Shown here: positions 62,336-64,000 of the stretch, one piece after another | How positions within the stretch are numbered: the first letter of the stretch is position 1 | Layout: every line of letters begins with the position of its first letter | Assembly (NCBI GenBank): GCA_046317875.1 | Contig: JBKCVN010000023.1 | Span: 91,870-155,869, forward strand | Reading direction: 5' to 3' | Source of the DNA: 2-01-FULL-41-14 sp046317875 | GTDB taxonomy: Bacteria > Pseudomonadota > Alphaproteobacteria > UBA7879 > UBA5542 | DNA length: 64,000 nucleotides | Made by a program: the position numbers and the translations under genes | The notes under the pieces: generated by a model | What the model saw: the letters and a program-made list of their open reading frames with translations, nothing else | Databases searched by the model: none | Told to the model about the DNA's origin: nothing

Positions 62336-62962
62336 ATGATCCCTTGTCCCCCCGGTGTGGTTGAGGTCCTTTCCCAGGTGGTTGGGTTTCGTGTTTCACG
62401 TGAAACAGTCCAGGCACTGGAGGAGTATTTTTTATATCTTGAGTCAGAAAGCGCCAAATATAATTTGATTGGCCCCCAAGAGATCTCTCGTTTTTGGGAG
62501 CGCCACGTTCTTGATAGTGCTCAACTTTGTCCTTTCGTTTTTTCTTCGGGATCTTTTGTTGATATTGGGTCGGGGGCCGGGTTCCCTGGTGTGGTTTTGT
62601 CGATCCTGGGGTGTACAGGTGGCGTCCTTGTGGAATCCTCTGAAAAAAAGTGTAGTTTCTTAGTGGGCGTTTCACGTGAAACAGGTGCGAGCTTTGAGGT
62701 TTTAAATTTGAGAGCAGAAAGTGTGCGAGGCAAGAGATTTGAGCGTGTCGTTTCTAGGGCGGCAGCGCCCCTGGATCGCCTTTTGTTGTGGTCTAGTCCT
62801 CTTTTGTCTCCCGCGGGCAGGTGTGTTTTTTTAAAGGGCGAGAGATACGAGGAAGAGGTTTCTCGTGCCAGAACCCTTTTTCATTTCGATCTTGCTCTTT
62901 TTCCCAGTGTTACACATCAAAATGCTCGGATTTTAGAAATTTCCCACATCAAGCCTAAATAG
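62336..62962 (+). CDS. rsmG: 16S rRNA guanine-527 N7-methyltransferase RsmG (GidB)
   Basis: A 208-residue SAM methyltransferase of 16S rRNA G527. SAM motif: FVDIGSGAGFPGVVLSI; other family motifs: FWERHVLDSAQL and RVVSRAAAPLDRLL. It follows rho by 4 bp; mnmE and mnmG, which often stand between them, are absent. Two parS palindromes lie inside the coding sequence and are read in the same frame, so both encode V-S-R-E-T (about residues 20-24 and 112-116). Confidence 0.95.
   Translation: MIPCPPGVVEVLSQVVGFRVSRETVQALEEYFLYLESESAKYNLIGPQEISRFWERHVLDSAQLCPFVFSSGSFVDIGSGAGFPGVVLSILGCTGGVLVESSEKKCSFLVGVSRETGASFEVLNLRAESVRGKRFERVVSRAAAPLDRLLLWSSPLLSPAGRCVFLKGERYEEEVSRARTLFHFDLALFPSVTHQNARILEISHIKPK
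62392..62407. promoter_or_regulatory. parS site 1 (ParB-binding palindrome)
   Basis: TGTTTCACGTGAAACA, a perfect 16-bp palindrome identical to the consensus chromosomal parS. It lies inside the 5' part of rsmG. ParB (encoded 1.4 kb downstream) should load here and spread to form the partition complex. Confidence 0.93.
62668..62683. promoter_or_regulatory. parS site 2 (ParB-binding palindrome)
   Basis: CGTTTCACGTGAAACA differs from consensus only in the first base; the core 14-mer GTTTCACGTGAAAC (62669-62682) is a perfect palindrome. It lies 276 bp after site 1, also inside rsmG and in the same reading frame. Confidence 0.9.
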
Positions 62963-62999
62963 AGATTGTCTTTTTTTTCTGATCGAGGTAAAAAAAGAC

Positions 63000-63770
63000 A
63001 TGGGAAAAATTATTTCAATTGCAAATCAGAAGGGCGGGGTTGGAAAAACCACCACGGCGGTGAATCTTGCAACGGCCATGGCTGCCACCAGGAAAAAGGT
63101 TTTATTAATAGATCTGGATCCCCAGGGTAATGCGGGAACTGGTGTTGGATATCGAAAAAACCCCTCGGATTTTGGTGTTTACGATTTGCTTCGTAGGGGG
63201 AAGTCTTTGTTTGACTGTTGTCACCCCACACTTATCCCAAATCTTTTTCTTGTTCCCTCTTCTGAGGGGCTTGCTGGGGCAGAAGTAGAGCTTGTTTCTG
63301 CTCTTGAAAGGGAGCAAGTTTTGAAAAAGGCCTTGAACAACCATGGTTTCGACTTCGTTTATATCGATTGTCCCCCAGCCCTGGGTCTCTTGACCCTTAA
63401 TTCGTTGGTTGCCTCAAGTGGTGTTTTGGTTCCGCTGCAGTGCGAATATTACGCGCTAGAGGGGCTTAGCCAGCTTTTGTGCACCATAGAAATCGTGAAA
63501 AAAAGTCTAAACCCCCAGTTGGTTCTCGAGGGTGTTGTGTTGACCATGTTTGATAGCCGCAGTCGTCTAAACCTTCAGGTTGCCTCAGATGTGCGTCAAC
63601 ATCTTGGAGATAGGGTCTATGAGTCAGTAATACCTAGAAATGTTCGCGTTTCCGAGGCCCCTTCGTTTGGAAAGCCGGCCATGATTTATGATTTCAGGTG
63701 TGCCGGAGCTCAGGCCTATATTCGTTTAGCATCAGAAATATTAAAGAAAGAAGAAAAGGTAAAAGTATGA
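63000..63770 (+). CDS. parA: Chromosome partitioning ATPase ParA
   Basis: A 256-residue ParA/Soj ATPase that moves ParB-parS complexes toward the cell poles. The deviant Walker A KGGVGKTTTAVNLA begins at residue 11, followed by VLLIDLDPQGNAGTGVG and the YIDCPPALGLLTLN Walker B region. It follows rsmG by 37 bp and its stop overlaps parB (ATGA). Confidence 0.97.
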   Translation: MGKIISIANQKGGVGKTTTAVNLATAMAATRKKVLLIDLDPQGNAGTGVGYRKNPSDFGVYDLLRRGKSLFDCCHPTLIPNLFLVPSSEGLAGAEVELVSALEREQVLKKALNNHGFDFVYIDCPPALGLLTLNSLVASSGVLVPLQCEYYALEGLSQLLCTIEIVKKSLNPQLVLEGVVLTMFDSRSRLNLQVASDVRQHLGDRVYESVIPRNVRVSEAPSFGKPAMIYDFRCAGAQAYIRLASEILKKEEKVKV

Positions 63771-64000
63771 AAAGACGAGGTTTGGGGCAGGGGTTGTCCT
63801 CTCTTTTGGGTGCGGAAGCCGTTGTTAAAACGGGCACCGAGGGGCTAAAAGAGGTCTATACCAGCCAACTTGTTCCTGGTGAAAATCAGCCACGACGCGT
63901 TTTTAATGAAGAAGAAATAGAAGCTTTGGGTGACTCCATTCTTCAGAACGGAGTTCTTCAGCCTATTTTGGTGCGGCGTCTTTCGGAACAGTCCTATGAA
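63767..64000 (+). CDS. parB: Chromosome partitioning protein ParB, 3' end outside window
   Basis: The first 78 residues of ParB/Spo0J. The N-terminus MKRRGLGQGLSSLL contains the ParA-stimulating basic segment typical of the family. The ParB N-terminal (CTPase) domain begins with QLVPGENQPRRVFNEEEIEA and continues LGDSILQNGVLQPILVRR. It starts at ATG 63767, overlapping the parA stop. The DNA-binding and dimerisation domains lie beyond the window edge. Confidence 0.95.
   Translation, partial: MKRRGLGQGLSSLLGAEAVVKTGTEGLKEVYTSQLVPGENQPRRVFNEEEIEALGDSILQNGVLQPILVRRLSEQSYE

Overview
The window is a gene-dense stretch of an alphaproteobacterial chromosome of fairly low GC. The evidence is conserved alphaproteobacterial gene order: yebC-ruvCAB-ybgC-tolQRAB, tsaE-amgK-murU-addB-addA, ubiE-dut, iscR-nifS-iscS-iscU-iscA-hscB-hscA, and rho-rsmG-parA-parB. 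Several blocks are shortened (no pal or ybgF after tolB, no atpHA or atpC beside atpGD, no mnmE/mnmG between rho and rsmG, a lidless hscA). Uptake systems for amino acids and peptides are prominent (APC, AGCS, OPT, EamA). This fits a host-associated, genome-reduced lineage such as Holosporales or a relative. That placement is inference. No insertion sequence, prophage, CRISPR array or obvious recently acquired island was seen.

Layout. 1-4.3 kb: a partial exported protein, a large outer-membrane protein with two consecutive beta-barrel repeats, and tyrS. 4.3-14.8 kb (minus): two amino-acid transporters, the Tol system, ybgC, the RuvABC resolvasome, yebC, ymdB and a small YdcH-like gene with a clear terminator. 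15-22.7 kb (minus): SH3-domain protein, flavin oxidoreductase, pnp-rpsO-truB-rbfA and an OPT transporter. 22.8-31.9 kb (minus): an apparently exported kinase-fold protein, AddAB recombination, the AmgK/MurU peptidoglycan-recycling pair and tsaE. 31.9-36.7 kb (plus): ferredoxin-NADP reductase, M23 peptidase and a Lon-family protease with degenerate ATPase motifs. 36.7-40.3 kb (minus): TamA-like Omp85 protein, a long AT-rich gap with a tiny-ORF/hairpin element, and two coupled exported proteins of unknown function. 40.4-46.1 kb (plus): ubiE, dut, mutS, EamA transporter, rsmD, dksA. 46.1-52.7 kb (minus): lolA, a Cys-rich exported protein and the ISC iron-sulfur operon. 52.9-64 kb (mostly plus): hydrolase, atpGD, uppP, nth, pssA/psd (minus), tRNA-Phe, sua5, trmJ, then a probable replication-origin region, rho, rsmG carrying two parS sites, parA and the start of parB.

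How it fits together. The right end looks like the chromosomal origin and partition region: DnaA-box-like sites and AT-rich DNA before rho, two parS palindromes in rsmG, and parAB. The long minus-strand run at 4.3-31.9 kb would be co-oriented with a fork moving left from such an origin. The envelope theme is strong: Tol, LolA, TamA, tandem-barrel OMP, M23 peptidase, AmgK/MurU, UppP and PssA/Psd.

The most unusual points are: the parS palindromes, which fix a recurring five-residue motif in RsmG; the CTG start inferred for ruvC; a lidless HscA paired with an HscB that has a CxC/CxxC N-terminus; isolated atpGD; a signal-peptide-bearing kinase-fold protein; and a Lon protease that seems to keep its Ser/Lys dyad but lose its Walker motifs.
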